NCBI RefSeq assembly: GCF_015352455.1
Contig: NZ_JADKPN010000001.1
Location: forward strand, 372,001-436,000
Direction of reading: 5' to 3'
Source: Nocardioides islandensis
GTDB taxonomy: Bacteria; Actinomycetota; Actinomycetes; Propionibacteriales; Nocardioidaceae
Length of the DNA: 64,000 nucleotides
Translations under genes and position numbers: made by a program
Shown here: positions 31,605 through 42,310 of the stretch, one piece after another
How the letters are laid out: every line of letters starts with the position of its first letter
Numbering within the stretch: the stretch's first letter is position 1
Notes under the pieces: model-generated
What the model was told of the DNA's origin: nothing
Databases searched by the model: none
The model's input: the letters and a program-made list of their open reading frames with translations, nothing else

Positions 31605-32015
31605 TCAGCGCTCCGCGACGAGCGTGTTGTGGGACGCCACGAACCGCCACTCCCCGTCCTGCGGCGCCAGCACGGACGTCGAGGTGGCCCGGTGCGTGCC
31701 GGCGAGCGGCCCGGCCGGGACCTCGAGGGTGTGCCGCGAGGTGGCCACGACGGCGTCCCCGGCGTACCTCGCCTCGACCAGCTCCATGCGGTTCGTGCTG
31801 CCGGCGTAGATGGTGGCGAAGATGCCGGCGTGCCCGCCCCCGATGGCCGCGGCGCCGACGTGCAGCTCGCCCCGCACGTTGACGAACGACGCGTCGTCGG
31901 TGAACGCGGCGCCGAAGGCGGCGCCGTCGGCGCGGTTCCAGGCGTCCTCGAGGCGGGCCAGCATCTCGCGGGCGACGACGTCCGCGGCGGTCACGGGGTG
32001 GGTGGTGACGGTCAT
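31605..32015 (-). CDS. SnoaL-like (SgcJ/EcaC family) protein
   Basis: This 136-residue SnoaL/NTF2-fold protein is of the SgcJ/EcaC type. It shows the characteristic LEDAWNRADGAAFGAAFTDD and ASFVNVRGELHVG, and the C-terminal strand EWRFVASHNTLV. Function in this family is mostly unknown; some members act in polyketide or oxidative pathways. ATG 32015 follows AAGGAG. It is divergent from a TetR gene at 32105, with a strong inverted repeat between them. It is probably induced by the ligand of that regulator. Confidence 0.8.
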   Translation of the reverse strand: MTVTTHPVTAADVVAREMLARLEDAWNRADGAAFGAAFTDDASFVNVRGELHVGAAAIGGGHAGIFATIYAGSTNRMELVEARYAGDAVVATSRHTLEVPAGPLAGTHRATSTSVLAPQDGEWRFVASHNTLVAER

Positions 32016-32045
32016 TGGTGAGGCTCCTTCGGTGAGTGTTGCATG

Positions 32046-32070
32046 ATTGATTGAGTATGGCTCAGTCAAT
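32046..32070. promoter_or_regulatory. Candidate TetR operator between SnoaL-like and tetR genes
   Basis: ATTGATTGAG-TATGG-CTCAGTCAAT is an inverted repeat with nine of ten positions matching. It lies in the 89-bp divergent gap. TTGATT and TATAGC, 17 nt apart, overlap it, so a bound repressor would block transcription. Confidence 0.65.
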
Positions 32071-32092
32071 ATAGCGGCGGTCAGCGAACCTG

Positions 32093-32098
32093 TACAGT
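32093..32098 (+). promoter_or_regulatory. -10 box TACAGT of a leaderless tetR promoter
   Basis: TACAGT ends exactly 6 nt before the GTG at 32105, the spacing of a leaderless actinobacterial transcript. Confidence 0.55.
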
Positions 32099-32104
32099 GG
32101 TCTC

Positions 32105-32731
32105 GTGCCGGAGAACCCGACGTCGCGTCCGTACCGCTCGACGCTCCGGGAGGAGCAGGCCGAGCGGACCCGGTCCCTCATCGCTCAGGCGGCCCGCACG
32201 CGGTTCCTCGAGTCCGGCTGGGCACGGACGAGCGTCCGGTCCGTCGCGTCCGCCGCCGGCGTCTCGGAGGCCACCGTGTACGCCGTCTACGGCAGCAAGG
32301 CGGGACTGGCCTCGTCGCTCATCGACGAGGGGGACGCCAGGGCGGGCGTGGCCCAGGGGATGGCCGAGCTCGAGGCCGGCGCCGGCGACCCGGCCGCCCA
32401 GCTGCGCGCGTTCGTCGGGTACGACCGGCGCCTCTTCGAGCGGCACGGCGACGTGCTCCGCGTCCTGGTCGAGGGCCGCCGTCAGGAGCCCGACCTCCAG
32501 GCGGCGTACGTCGAGGGACGCGGCCGCGGCGACGCGCAGCGGCGTTCCGTCTTCGAGACGTGGCCGAAGCGGGCCTGGCGACGCGGGGTCGACCTCCAGC
32601 ACGGCCTCGACGCGTACTCGTTCACCTGCTCGATGGAGGCCTTCGACATCGCCACCGGCGAGCGCGGGTGGACGCCCGACGAGGTCGAGCGGTGGTGGGG
32701 CGACACCCTCGTCGAGCGCCTGCTGTCCTGA
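32105..32731 (+). CDS. TetR family transcriptional regulator
   Basis: This 208-residue TetR-type regulator has an N-terminal HTH with SLIAQAARTRFLESGWARTS, VASAAGVSEATVYAVYGSKA and the following ligand domain with LRVLVEGRRQEPDLQAAY. The GTG at 32105 has no ribosome-binding site but a -10 box 6 nt upstream. It faces the SnoaL-like gene across the inverted repeat at 32046-32070, the likely operator. Its stop is 3 bp from that of the convergent FadB/J-like gene, so no room for a terminator exists there. Confidence 0.85.
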   Translation: MPENPTSRPYRSTLREEQAERTRSLIAQAARTRFLESGWARTSVRSVASAAGVSEATVYAVYGSKAGLASSLIDEGDARAGVAQGMAELEAGAGDPAAQLRAFVGYDRRLFERHGDVLRVLVEGRRQEPDLQAAYVEGRGRGDAQRRSVFETWPKRAWRRGVDLQHGLDAYSFTCSMEAFDIATGERGWTPDEVERWWGDTLVERLLS

Positions 32732-32734
32732 CCG

Positions 32735-34966
32735 TCAGGCCGGGAACGTGCCTCCCGAGGCGGCGAGGTCACGCAGGTACGCCGTCGGCCGGAAGCGCTC
32801 GCCGTACGTCTCGGCCAGCTCCTCGGCGCGCTTCACGAACGCCTGGAGCCCGATGTCGCCGGACTGGCCCTCTCCTCGGGCCTCGTAGCCGGTCATGAAC
32901 TGCGCGGCGCCACCCGTGTTGGGCGGGAAGCCGATGCCCATGATCGAGCCGATGTTCGCCGCCGCGGACGAAGTGAGCACGCCCTCCTCGAAGCACTTGG
33001 CGGTCTCGAGCGCCTCCAGGAAGAGCATGCGGTCCTTCACGTCCTGGAACGGGATCTGCTCGGCGGCGGTCGGGTACTCCTCGACCAGCCCGGGCCAGAT
33101 CCGCGTGCGCGCGCCGTTCTCGTCGTACTCGTAGAACCCGGCCCCCTTGAGCCGCGACGGGCGGCCGATCTCGACCATGTGCTTCACCACGGCACTGCCC
33201 GGGTGCTCGGTGTAGTCGAGACCGTCGCGTGCGGCGGCGTCGGCGGTCGCCTTGCCGATCTTGAGCATCAGCTCCATGTTCAGCTCGTCGGAGAGCTGCA
33301 GCGGACCGACGGGGTAGCCGGACTGCGTCGCCGCCCGCTCCACCGACATCGGGTGGACGCCCTCGGCGAGCAGGGCCAGGCCCTCGTTGACCATGAACCC
33401 GATGACCCGCGACGTGTAGAAGCCACGGCTATCGTTGACGACGATCGGGGTCTTGCGGATCTGCTGCACGACGTCGTACGCCTTCGCGAGCGCGGCGTCC
33501 GACGTCTCCTTGCCCTTGATGATCTCGACCAGCGGCATCTTGTCGACGGGGCTGAAGAAGTGCAGGCCGATGAAGTCGGCCGGCCGGTCGACGCCCGTCG
33601 CCAGCTCGGTGATGGGCAGCGTCGAGGTGTTGGAGCACAGCAGAGCGTCGGCGTTCACGTACGGCGCCACCTCGGCGAAGACCTGGTGCTTCAGGCTCGG
33701 GTCCTCGAAGACCGCCTCGATGACCAGGTCGCAGCCCGTCAGGTCGGCCGGGTCCGCGGTCGGGGTGATCCGCGCAAGGAGCTCGGCCTTCTTCTCCTCG
33801 GTGGACCTCCCGCGGGCGATGGCCTTGTCGAGCACCTTCTCGGAGTACGCCTTGCCGCGCACGGCGGACTCGGCCGAGACGTCCTTGAGCACGACCTCCA
33901 TGCCCGAGCGGGCGCAGGAGTAGGCGATGCCGGCGCCCATCATCCCGGCGCCGAGGACCGCGACCTTGGTGGCGCGGAACGTCTCGAAGCCCTGCGGGCG
34001 GAGCTTGCCGGCGTTGATGGCCTGGAGGTCGAAGAAGAACGCCTGGATCATGTTCTTGGCGTTCTGGCCCACGATCAGGCTCGTGAGGTACCGCGACTCG
34101 ATCCGCGACGCGGTGTCGAAGTCGACCATCGCCCCCTCGACCGACGCGGACAGGATGGCCCGCTGGGAGGGGTAGTCGGCGCCCTTGGTCTGCTGGCGGA
34201 GCAGGGCCGGGAAGGCCGGCAGGAACGCCGCCAGCGCGGGGGACTTCGGCGTGCCGCCGGGCATCTTGTACCCCGGCCGGTCCCACGGGTTCTGCGCGGC
34301 CTCGACGTCGTCGCGGTGCTCGAGCACCCACGCCTTCGCGGCCGGCACCAGCTCGTCGCGAGTGGCGACGACCTGGTGCACCAGGCCCTTCTTCAGGGCG
34401 TCGGCGGGCTTGAAGCGGGTGCCCTGGAGCAGCACGTCCATCAGCGCGGACTGGATGCCGAGCAGGCGGGTCACGCGGGTGACGCCGCCGCCCCCGGGCA
34501 GCAGGCCGAGCGAGGCCTCGGGCAGCCCGACCTCCGCCTTCGGGTCGTCGACGACGATCCGGTGGTTGCAGGCGAGCGTGATCTCGTACCCGCCGCCGAG
34601 TGCCGCCCCGTTGATCGCGGCCGCGACCGGCTTGGGCAGCTTCTCCAGCCGGCGCAGGTCGGCCTTCATGGCCTCGACCTCGGCGAAGAAGCGCGGCGCG
34701 TCCTCCGGCTTGGCCTGGATCATCAAGGACAGGTTGCCGCCGGCGAAGAAGGTCTTCTTGGCGCTGGTCACGACCACGCCGGTGACGGAGTCGGGGTCCG
34801 CGGCCAGCTCGTCGTACAGCCGGTCGACCGCGGCGTGCATGCCGTCGCGGTACGCCTGGTTCATGGTCTTGGCGCTTGCGTTCGGGTCGTCCAGGGTCAG
34901 GGTGACGATGCCGTCGGCGTCCTTGTCGTAGCGGACGGCGGTCTGCGTCTCGGCGGTGCTGGTCAT
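32735..34966 (-). CDS. Multifunctional 3-hydroxyacyl-CoA dehydrogenase/enoyl-CoA hydratase (FadB/FadJ-like)
   Basis: This 743-residue trifunctional-type beta-oxidation enzyme hydrates enoyl-CoA and oxidises the resulting 3-hydroxyacyl-CoA. The crotonase domain (about 1-220) has FFAGGNLSLM, NGAALGGGYEITLACNHRI with the first catalytic glutamate, and LPEASLGLLPGGGGVTRV with the second. The dehydrogenase starts near residue 330 with VAVLGAGMMGAGIAYSCA and contains FSPVDKMPLVEII and the HFFSP histidine. The C-terminal domain follows. ATG 34966 is preceded by GAAGGAAG. With the thiolase 131 bp upstream on the same strand it forms an FadBA-type pair. A half R2 element lies in the gap. Confidence 0.92.
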   Translation of the reverse strand: MTSTAETQTAVRYDKDADGIVTLTLDDPNASAKTMNQAYRDGMHAAVDRLYDELAADPDSVTGVVVTSAKKTFFAGGNLSLMIQAKPEDAPRFFAEVEAMKADLRRLEKLPKPVAAAINGAALGGGYEITLACNHRIVVDDPKAEVGLPEASLGLLPGGGGVTRVTRLLGIQSALMDVLLQGTRFKPADALKKGLVHQVVATRDELVPAAKAWVLEHRDDVEAAQNPWDRPGYKMPGGTPKSPALAAFLPAFPALLRQQTKGADYPSQRAILSASVEGAMVDFDTASRIESRYLTSLIVGQNAKNMIQAFFFDLQAINAGKLRPQGFETFRATKVAVLGAGMMGAGIAYSCARSGMEVVLKDVSAESAVRGKAYSEKVLDKAIARGRSTEEKKAELLARITPTADPADLTGCDLVIEAVFEDPSLKHQVFAEVAPYVNADALLCSNTSTLPITELATGVDRPADFIGLHFFSPVDKMPLVEIIKGKETSDAALAKAYDVVQQIRKTPIVVNDSRGFYTSRVIGFMVNEGLALLAEGVHPMSVERAATQSGYPVGPLQLSDELNMELMLKIGKATADAAARDGLDYTEHPGSAVVKHMVEIGRPSRLKGAGFYEYDENGARTRIWPGLVEEYPTAAEQIPFQDVKDRMLFLEALETAKCFEEGVLTSSAAANIGSIMGIGFPPNTGGAAQFMTGYEARGEGQSGDIGLQAFVKRAEELAETYGERFRPTAYLRDLAASGGTFPA

Positions 34967-35010
34967 CTGGCTGCTTCCTTCGTACGGCGTCTGGGTTGCG
35001 GCTGCTTCTC

Positions 35011-35056
35011 GTCTCACCGGGTCTCGACACGCGCGGTAGCGCTGCTCGACCACCGA
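35011..35056. repeat. R2 element, copy E (intergenic half copy)
   Basis: TCTCACCGGGTCTCGACACG and then GCTGCTCGACCACC match one half of the R2 family in the GTGTCGAGACCC variant form also seen at 53876-53977. It lies in the 131-bp gap between the thiolase stop and the FadB/J-like start. Confidence 0.65.
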
Positions 35057-35097
35057 TATTGCGACGGAAGTGGTCGGGCGCTGAGCTCGTGCCTCGC

Positions 35098-36321
<1,224 letters not shown>

Positions 36322-36332
36322 AGGGCCGATTG

Positions 36333-36349
36333 TGACACTCTTACTGTCA
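36333..36349. promoter_or_regulatory. Candidate operator TGACA-N7-TGTCA between thiolase and merR
   Basis: The 5-bp arms TGACA / TGTCA with a 7-nt spacer lie in the 27-bp divergent gap and overlap the first base of the MerR-type start codon. Binding would block both genes. Confidence 0.5.
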
Positions 36350-37086
36350 TGGTGGACACGGGCAGCCCTGTGGACGCGGTCACACTCCTCACGCTGGACG
36401 AGCTGACCGACCGCGTCGGGATGAGCGTGCGCAACGTCCGCTTCTACACCTCGCGCGGCCTGGTGCCGCCGCCGATCCGGCGCGGCCGGTCCGGCTTCTA
36501 CTCCGCCGACCACGTCGCCCGGCTCGAGCTGGTGCAGGAGCTGCAGAGCCACGGGTTCACGCTCGCGGCGATCGAGAAGTACGTCGCGGGCATCCCCGGC
36601 ACCGCCACGCCGGAGGACATCGCACTGCACCGCACGATGCTCGCGCCCTGGCAGGCGGAGCCGCCGGTGCAGCTGACCAAGACCGAGCTCGACAAGCGAG
36701 CGGGACGCCCGCTCGACGACGACGAGCTCGCCACCCTCGTCACGCTCGGCATCGTCAGCGCGGCCACCGGCGGCCGCTACCGGGTCGCCGTGTCCCACCT
36801 CTCCGTCGGGCTGGGCCTGCTCGACCTCGGCTTCCCACCGGAGGCGGCGAGGGCCGCGGCGGAGGTGTACGCGGCGCACGGCCGCGCGATCGCCGAGGAG
36901 CTCTACGCGGTGTTCAGGAAGCTGGTCTGGCCGGCGTACAAGGAGTCCGGCGCACCGCCGCAGGCACTGCGCGAGGTGCTGGAGCGGCTCAAGCCGCTCT
37001 CCGTGGCGTCGCTGGTGACGGCGTACGAGGTGGCCATGGACGACGCCAAGCGCGAGGGCATCGCCCGCCGCACCGGCGAGCGCTGA
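36349..37086 (+). CDS. MerR family transcriptional regulator
   Basis: This 245-residue regulator has an N-terminal MerR-type winged helix: [40 protein letters not shown] and [20 protein letters not shown]. The C-terminal part (about 90-245) is helical and has no cysteine cluster, so it is not a metal sensor; it may bind acyl-CoA. Its divergence from the thiolase gene suggests local control of beta-oxidation. The leader is extremely short: only 27 bp separate the two start codons, so the mRNA is either leaderless or begins within the neighbouring gene. Confidence 0.82.
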   Translation: MVDTGSPVDAVTLLTLDELTDRVGMSVRNVRFYTSRGLVPPPIRRGRSGFYSADHVARLELVQELQSHGFTLAAIEKYVAGIPGTATPEDIALHRTMLAPWQAEPPVQLTKTELDKRAGRPLDDDELATLVTLGIVSAATGGRYRVAVSHLSVGLGLLDLGFPPEAARAAAEVYAAHGRAIAEELYAVFRKLVWPAYKESGAPPQALREVLERLKPLSVASLVTAYEVAMDDAKREGIARRTGER

Positions 37087-37173
37087 CGAGGGGCCCCGCG
37101 ACCGGGGCGCGACCCACCTGCGACCGGGCGCGGGCAGGGTGGTCTGTACCGCCCGAAGCACCCGGAGAGAGCC

Positions 37174-39771
37174 ATGGTCGCGCCGCCGTATCGTGCCCAG
37201 GTGGACGTCCTCGTCCTCGGGCCGCTGAAGGTGAATGTCGACGGGGTCGCCGTCGACATCGCCGGGGCCAAGGAACGGACGCTGCTGGCCCACCTGGTGG
37301 CCCACGCCGGGCAGGTCGTGCCGGTCCCCGACCTCATCGACTCCCTGTGGGGCGAGGACCCGCCCCGGTCGGCCGCCAAGGCGCTGCAGACCTACGTGCT
37401 GCGGCTGCGCAACCGCCTGGAGCCCGACCGGCACGGGGACGCCAGCCTCATCGTGACCGACGGTCCCGGCTATCGACTGGCCGTGTCCCCGCTCGACACC
37501 GACGCCGGCCGCTTCGTCGAGCTGTGCCGGCTCGCCGGCGAGGCGCTCGCCGGGGGACGGCCCGAGGCGGCGCTCGACGCCGGCCGTGACGCGCTCCAGC
37601 TCTGGCGCGGCCCGGCGTACGCCGGCTGCGAGCACACGGCCTTCGGTCAGGCCGAGGCCGGCCGGCTCGGCAACCTCCGGCAGGCCGCCGTCGAGGCCAG
37701 GATCGAGGCGGCGCTCGCCCTCGACCGGGCCGCCACGGTGGTGCCGGACCTGGAGCGGATGGTCGGCGAGCAGCCGCTCCGCGAACGCCTGTGGGCGCTG
37801 TTGATGCTGGCGCACTACCGCTCGGGCGGGCAGGCCGAGGCGCTGACGACCTTCGACCGGGCCCGCGCCGTGCTGGCCGACGAGCTCGGCGTCGACCCCG
37901 GACCGGAGCTGCGGGACCTGCACGCCCGGGTGCTCGCCCAGGATCCCGGACTGCTGCCCATCGGCCGGGTCGCCCTGCCCGAGGGGCTGCGCGACAGCAC
38001 CCCGATGGTGGGACGGGATGCCGAGCTCTCGCTGCTGCGCGACGCCTGGCGGCGCACTCTCGCGGGCGCGCCCGCGACCGTCGTGCTGCGCGGCCCGGCA
38101 GGCGCAGGGGCCCGCCGGCTTGCCGCGGCCCTGGGCGAGGAGGTCGCCCACGACGGGTTCGGGGTCGTCCTCGCCGGCCCCGACACCGGATCCGCCCCAG
38201 GACCACCACCGGAGGACGACGGGCGGCCGTGGCTGCTCGTCGCCGACCAACATCTGCCTCCCCGGCCGCCGAGGGCCCTGATGGTGGTGCTCGCCGCCTC
38301 CGGCACCCCGGTCCCGGAGGCGGCGTCGGTGGTCGACCTGGCTGCGCTCCCCGACGAGGCGGTCCGGCTGGTCGTGGCGACGTACGTCGGTGCGGCGCAG
38401 GCCGCCGACGTGACCGCGGAGGTCCTGGCCAACGGCCCGGGGTGGCCGGGGCGGGTCCACCTGGAGGCGATGCGGATCGCCCGGAAGGCGGCGACGCACC
38501 GGATCGAGGAGGCCGTCGACGTCGCCGGGGTCTCCCGGGCGCGGCTCGCGTCGGCGCGAGCCGAGGTGGCCGAGGGGATCGTCACGCTGGCCGAGACGCC
38601 GGAGCGGCTGGTGTCCTCCGGTACCTGCCCGTGGCGCGGACTCGCGTCGTACGGCGTCGACGACGCCCCGTGGTACGCCGGCCGCGAGCGGCTCGTGGCC
38701 GAGCTGATCGCCCACGTCGGCTCGTCCCGGTTCGTCGCGCTGGTCGGCGCGTCCGGCAGCGGGAAGTCCTCGGCCCTGCACGCCGGCGTCCTGGCCGGCC
38801 TGGCGGACGACGTGCTGCCCGGCAGCGGCGGATGGGGGCGGGTGGTGATGCGGCCAGGCCGGCATCCCATGAAGGAGCTCGCGCGGCGCGCGCTCGGCAC
38901 CCCTCGCGTGGACGTCGGCGACGTGCTCGCCCGGATGCTCGACGGGCTGGACGAGAGGCCGTCCGGCGACGGGTCAGCCGGGCGGGAGACCCCGGCGCGC
39001 ACCCTGCTCGTCGTCGACCAGCTCGAGGAGCTGTGGACGACGTGCGAGGACCCGGGCGAGCGTGCGGCCTTCGTCGACACCCTCGCCGACCTCGTGCGGG
39101 ACCCGCGGTCGTCCACGACGGTGGTCGTCGCGGTCCGGGCGGACTACGTCGCCCAGGCCGCCGAGCATCCCGAGCTGGCGGCCCTGATGGCAGACAGCAC
39201 GGTGCTCGTCGGCTCGCCGACCCCCGCCGAGGTCGAGCGGGCGGTGGTGCGGCCCGCCACCCGCGCCGGCCTGCGGCTGGAGGACGGCCTGGCCCAGACA
39301 CTCGTCAGCGACGCCGGCTCCGAGCCCGGACTGCTGCCGCTGCTGTCGGTCGCCCTGACCCAGCTCTGGGAGCGGCGGGCGGACGACCTGCTCACCTACG
39401 CCGCGTACGTGCGGACCGGCGGCATCGCCGGCGCCATCGGCCGGCTGGCCGAGGAGGTGTGGGCGCGGTTCTCGCCCGAGGAGCAGACCACGGCACGCGC
39501 GCTGCTGCTGCGGCTGGCCGGTCCGGGCGAGGCAGGCACCGTGACCCGGCGCCGGGTGCCGCTCGCGGAGCTCGAGGCACTGTCCCGACCCGGGTCGAGA
39601 CAGGTCGTCGACCGCCTCGTCGCAGCGCGGCTGGTGACCGTGGACGACGGTCATGTCGAGGTCGCCCACGAGGCGCTGTTCCGGGAGTGGCCGCGCCTGC
39701 GCGGCTGGATGACCGACGACGCAGCAAGCCGGTCGGTCCAGCTCCGCCTGGCGCGGGCAGCGTCCGATTAG
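37174..39771 (+). CDS. BTAD/nSTAND-type transcriptional regulator, N-terminal part (ends at in-frame amber codon)
   Basis: This 865-residue product has a SARP-like OmpR winged helix ([20 protein letters not shown], about 10-95) and a BTAD domain (about 100-260, with [20 protein letters not shown]). A weak P-loop region lies near residue 307 ([11 protein letters not shown]) and an nSTAND ATPase at about 490-760 ([16 protein letters not shown] near 525, [12 protein letters not shown] near 615). The helical linker after it ends AAS-D-stop. The amber codon TAG at 39769-39771 sits where relatives have a tryptophan. The same frame then continues without shift into membrane and beta-propeller domains up to 42204. 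ATG 37174 follows GGAGAGAG. It is probably a disrupted or readthrough gene. Confidence 0.8.
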   Translation: MVAPPYRAQVDVLVLGPLKVNVDGVAVDIAGAKERTLLAHLVAHAGQVVPVPDLIDSLWGEDPPRSAAKALQTYVLRLRNRLEPDRHGDASLIVTDGPGYRLAVSPLDTDAGRFVELCRLAGEALAGGRPEAALDAGRDALQLWRGPAYAGCEHTAFGQAEAGRLGNLRQAAVEARIEAALALDRAATVVPDLERMVGEQPLRERLWALLMLAHYRSGGQAEALTTFDRARAVLADELGVDPGPELRDLHARVLAQDPGLLPIGRVALPEGLRDSTPMVGRDAELSLLRDAWRRTLAGAPATVVLRGPAGAGARRLAAALGEEVAHDGFGVVLAGPDTGSAPGPPPEDDGRPWLLVADQHLPPRPPRALMVVLAASGTPVPEAASVVDLAALPDEAVRLVVATYVGAAQAADVTAEVLANGPGWPGRVHLEAMRIARKAATHRIEEAVDVAGVSRARLASARAEVAEGIVTLAETPERLVSSGTCPWRGLASYGVDDAPWYAGRERLVAELIAHVGSSRFVALVGASGSGKSSALHAGVLAGLADDVLPGSGGWGRVVMRPGRHPMKELARRALGTPRVDVGDVLARMLDGLDERPSGDGSAGRETPARTLLVVDQLEELWTTCEDPGERAAFVDTLADLVRDPRSSTTVVVAVRADYVAQAAEHPELAALMADSTVLVGSPTPAEVERAVVRPATRAGLRLEDGLAQTLVSDAGSEPGLLPLLSVALTQLWERRADDLLTYAAYVRTGGIAGAIGRLAEEVWARFSPEEQTTARALLLRLAGPGEAGTVTRRRVPLAELEALSRPGSRQVVDRLVAARLVTVDDGHVEVAHEALFREWPRLRGWMTDDAASRSVQLRLARAASD

Positions 39772-39858
39772 GCCAGTGAGTCCCATGACCCGGCACTGCT
39801 GTGGGCGGGCACCCGCCTGCTCTCCGCGCAGGAGGTCGCGGACACCCGGCCCGACGAG

Positions 39859-42204
39859 GTGACCGCGACGGAACGGGCATTCCTCGGTGCGAGCCACGAG
39901 GCGGTCGAGGCCACCGAGCGCGAGGTCCGTGCCCGGGCCGCCGCCACCGCACGGCAGAACCGCCGGCTCCGGTGGCTGCTCGTGGTGGCCGTCGTGTTCC
40001 TGGTGCTCGCGGTCACGGCCGGGCTGCTGGCGTTCCTGGCGCGCGGCCGCGCCGAGCGGTCGGCGCAGGATGCGCATCGGGCCGCCGTCGCGGCTGACGC
40101 CCGCCGGCTCGCCGCCGATGCGCTCAACGCCGACCGGCCGGAGCTGGGGTTGCTGATGGCCGTCGAGGCGGTCCGGCGGGAGCAGAGCCCGGAGACGTAC
40201 GGCGCCCTGCTCACCCTGCTGACGCGGACGCCCGAGGTCGTCACGCGGTTCCGGGTGCCCGTGCGCTTCCTGCGCATCGCGACGAGCCCCGACGGCCGGA
40301 CCGTGTTCCTGACCGACAACGGCGACAGGCTGTACGCCGTCGACGCCGAAACCGGTGCCGAGCGCTGGCACGCCACCTCACCGGGCAGCGCGCAGTGGGG
40401 CCGGCCGGTGGTCGACCCCGGGGGCCGGTGGGTGGCGGCGCCCGTCTTGACGACCCCTGATGCGGACAGCACACCGGCGATGGTCGTCCTGGACACGTCG
40501 TCGGGTGCGGAGCAGCGCTCGGTCACCTGGGCCGACCTCCGTGACGTCGACGCGCGAGCCGACGGCGGTGTCGACGACTTCGCCCCGCAGGTCGGCGCGG
40601 CCGAGGTCCTCGTCGGCACGGGACGACTCGGCTATGTGGTCCGCCCGGGCACCGGGGCGGTGCTGCGCGCGGTCGACCTCGGCGACCACCTGCCCTTCAC
40701 CGTGGCCCTGGGCGCGACGACGGTCGCCGTGTCGCGGTTCGACGGCAGCACCGACGTCGTCGACGTCCTGACCGGTGACCGCCGGCACCGGCCCGGCACG
40801 GTGGGCGGCGTCAGCCCGGACCACCGCACCGTCGTCACGCGGACGGTGCAGACGCACGACGGGACGACGACGTCGTCGCTGCAGCTCCGCCGGACGGCCA
40901 CCTGGCAGCCGGTGGCCCCGGCGGTCGATGTTCCGGGCGAGGCGCTCGAGGTGCGCTGGGTCCCGCACACCCACGAGATCGCGGTGCTGCGCGACGAGGT
41001 CCTCGAGCTTCGCGACGCCCGGGACATGAGCCTGCTCCGGACGATCACCGCCGGCTCGGGCGTCCTCATGGGCTCGGGGACCGCCGGCAGCGACGGCGAC
41101 CTCCTCTGGGTCGCCGGCCGGGACGGCACCGCGGTCGCACTCGACCTCGTCGGTCGCAGCGCCTTGCTGCGCACGCTGGCGGGCCGGTCCACGCTCGGCG
41201 TCGGGGACGCCGACGACTCGGGCAGGCTCGCGGTCTACACCCCGCAGTACGACGACCGGCCCAACCCGGCGCGACTGGTCGACCTGGCCTCGGGCCGTGA
41301 CCTGTTCGACGACCTGCCTGTGCCGCAGTGCACCTGCCAGGTCGGAGCGGTGAGCCTGTCCGGTGACGGCGTTCTCGCCAGCGGCGCGATCGAGGAGTTC
41401 CGTCCGGACTTCTCGGGCCTGGTGGAGGACCACGGACGCGTCGTGCTCTGGGCCACCGACACCGGCCGCATCGCCCGGGTGGTCCGGGTGCCGTGGCTCC
41501 CCTCCGGAGCGATGCTCGACGCCGACCACGAGCGGCTGCTCGTGGTCGGCGTCCGCGGCTACGGCGTGTACGACGCCGCCACCGGGCGTGAGGAGTGGAC
41601 CCGCACGGCCGGCGGGCCGGCGTACCCGGAGGCAGGCCGCTCCCTCGGGGAGTTCGCACCCGACGGGGACCGGGTCGTCGTGCTCCGCGGGGAGCAGGCG
41701 GTCGTGGCCGACGCGACGACCGGGGAGACCCTGGCGACCACCGTGCTCGACGACGCCGATGGACTGCGCCGGGTGGTGTGGACGGCCGACGGGTCGACGC
41801 TGGTGCTGGGCTCGCTGTCGGGTCGCCTCTACTTCCTCGACTCCACCACGCTCGTGCCGGTCGCGCCCGAACGGGTCGTGACGGCCGGCTTCGTCCTCGA
41901 TCTCGCCTTCGGCCCGGACTCCGAGGTGCTCGCCGTGATGGGGACCGACGGAGACACCACGTTGTTCGACACCGCCACCTGGCGTCCGTACGGCCGACCG
42001 GTCGTCGACCACCTCGGCTGGGGCCTCCTCGCGTTCCGGGGAACGCGGCTGGCGATGTACACGGAGTCCGGCGCGCCCCGCGAGATCAGCACCGACCCCG
42101 AGAGCTGGGTCGCTGCCGCCTGCCGGGCGGCCAACACCCGGTTCACACGCGAGGAGTCCGCGGTGATCCTCCCCGGCGAGCCGGTCGCACCCACGTGCCC
42201 GTGA
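39859..42204 (+). CDS. BTAD/nSTAND regulator, C-terminal part (membrane helix plus beta-propeller)
   Basis: This is the continuation of the frame of 37174-39771 after one amber codon. Codons from 39772 already read ASESHDPALLWAGTRLLSA, typical of the linker in such proteins; the first possible restart is GTG 39859, giving 781 residues. It contains a coiled coil with one transmembrane helix (WLLVVAVVFLVLAVTAGLLA) and then a long WD40/PQQ-like beta-propeller with repeats such as SPDGRTVFLTDNGDRLYAVD. The C-terminal WVAAACRAANTRFTREE motif is characteristic of this protein class. The full product would be 1,676 residues, a membrane-linked signalling regulator. Expression of this part alone is doubtful. 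Confidence 0.7.
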   Translation: MTATERAFLGASHEAVEATEREVRARAAATARQNRRLRWLLVVAVVFLVLAVTAGLLAFLARGRAERSAQDAHRAAVAADARRLAADALNADRPELGLLMAVEAVRREQSPETYGALLTLLTRTPEVVTRFRVPVRFLRIATSPDGRTVFLTDNGDRLYAVDAETGAERWHATSPGSAQWGRPVVDPGGRWVAAPVLTTPDADSTPAMVVLDTSSGAEQRSVTWADLRDVDARADGGVDDFAPQVGAAEVLVGTGRLGYVVRPGTGAVLRAVDLGDHLPFTVALGATTVAVSRFDGSTDVVDVLTGDRRHRPGTVGGVSPDHRTVVTRTVQTHDGTTTSSLQLRRTATWQPVAPAVDVPGEALEVRWVPHTHEIAVLRDEVLELRDARDMSLLRTITAGSGVLMGSGTAGSDGDLLWVAGRDGTAVALDLVGRSALLRTLAGRSTLGVGDADDSGRLAVYTPQYDDRPNPARLVDLASGRDLFDDLPVPQCTCQVGAVSLSGDGVLASGAIEEFRPDFSGLVEDHGRVVLWATDTGRIARVVRVPWLPSGAMLDADHERLLVVGVRGYGVYDAATGREEWTRTAGGPAYPEAGRSLGEFAPDGDRVVVLRGEQAVVADATTGETLATTVLDDADGLRRVVWTADGSTLVLGSLSGRLYFLDSTTLVPVAPERVVTAGFVLDLAFGPDSEVLAVMGTDGDTTLFDTATWRPYGRPVVDHLGWGLLAFRGTRLAMYTESGAPREISTDPESWVAAACRAANTRFTREESAVILPGEPVAPTCP

Positions 42205-42310
42205 GCCTGCGACCGACGCGCGGCCGGCGTGCGACTGACACGCGACCGCGGTGCACCAGCGTCAGAGCCGCGCGGCACCGGGCCGCTGCAGGACTCGAAA
42301 GGCTTCGCAC

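Noticed and set aside
37087..37173. GC-rich symmetries between the MerR gene and the BTAD gene
   Set aside because: Only short GGGGCCCC-type symmetry in very GC-rich DNA. No convincing terminator or operator.
39580..39603. Palindrome CTGTCCCGACC/GGTCGAGACAG in the BTAD gene, reminiscent of R2
   Set aside because: It lacks the R2 outer arms and hairpins, and the encoded peptide fits the normal nSTAND helix. Probably chance similarity.
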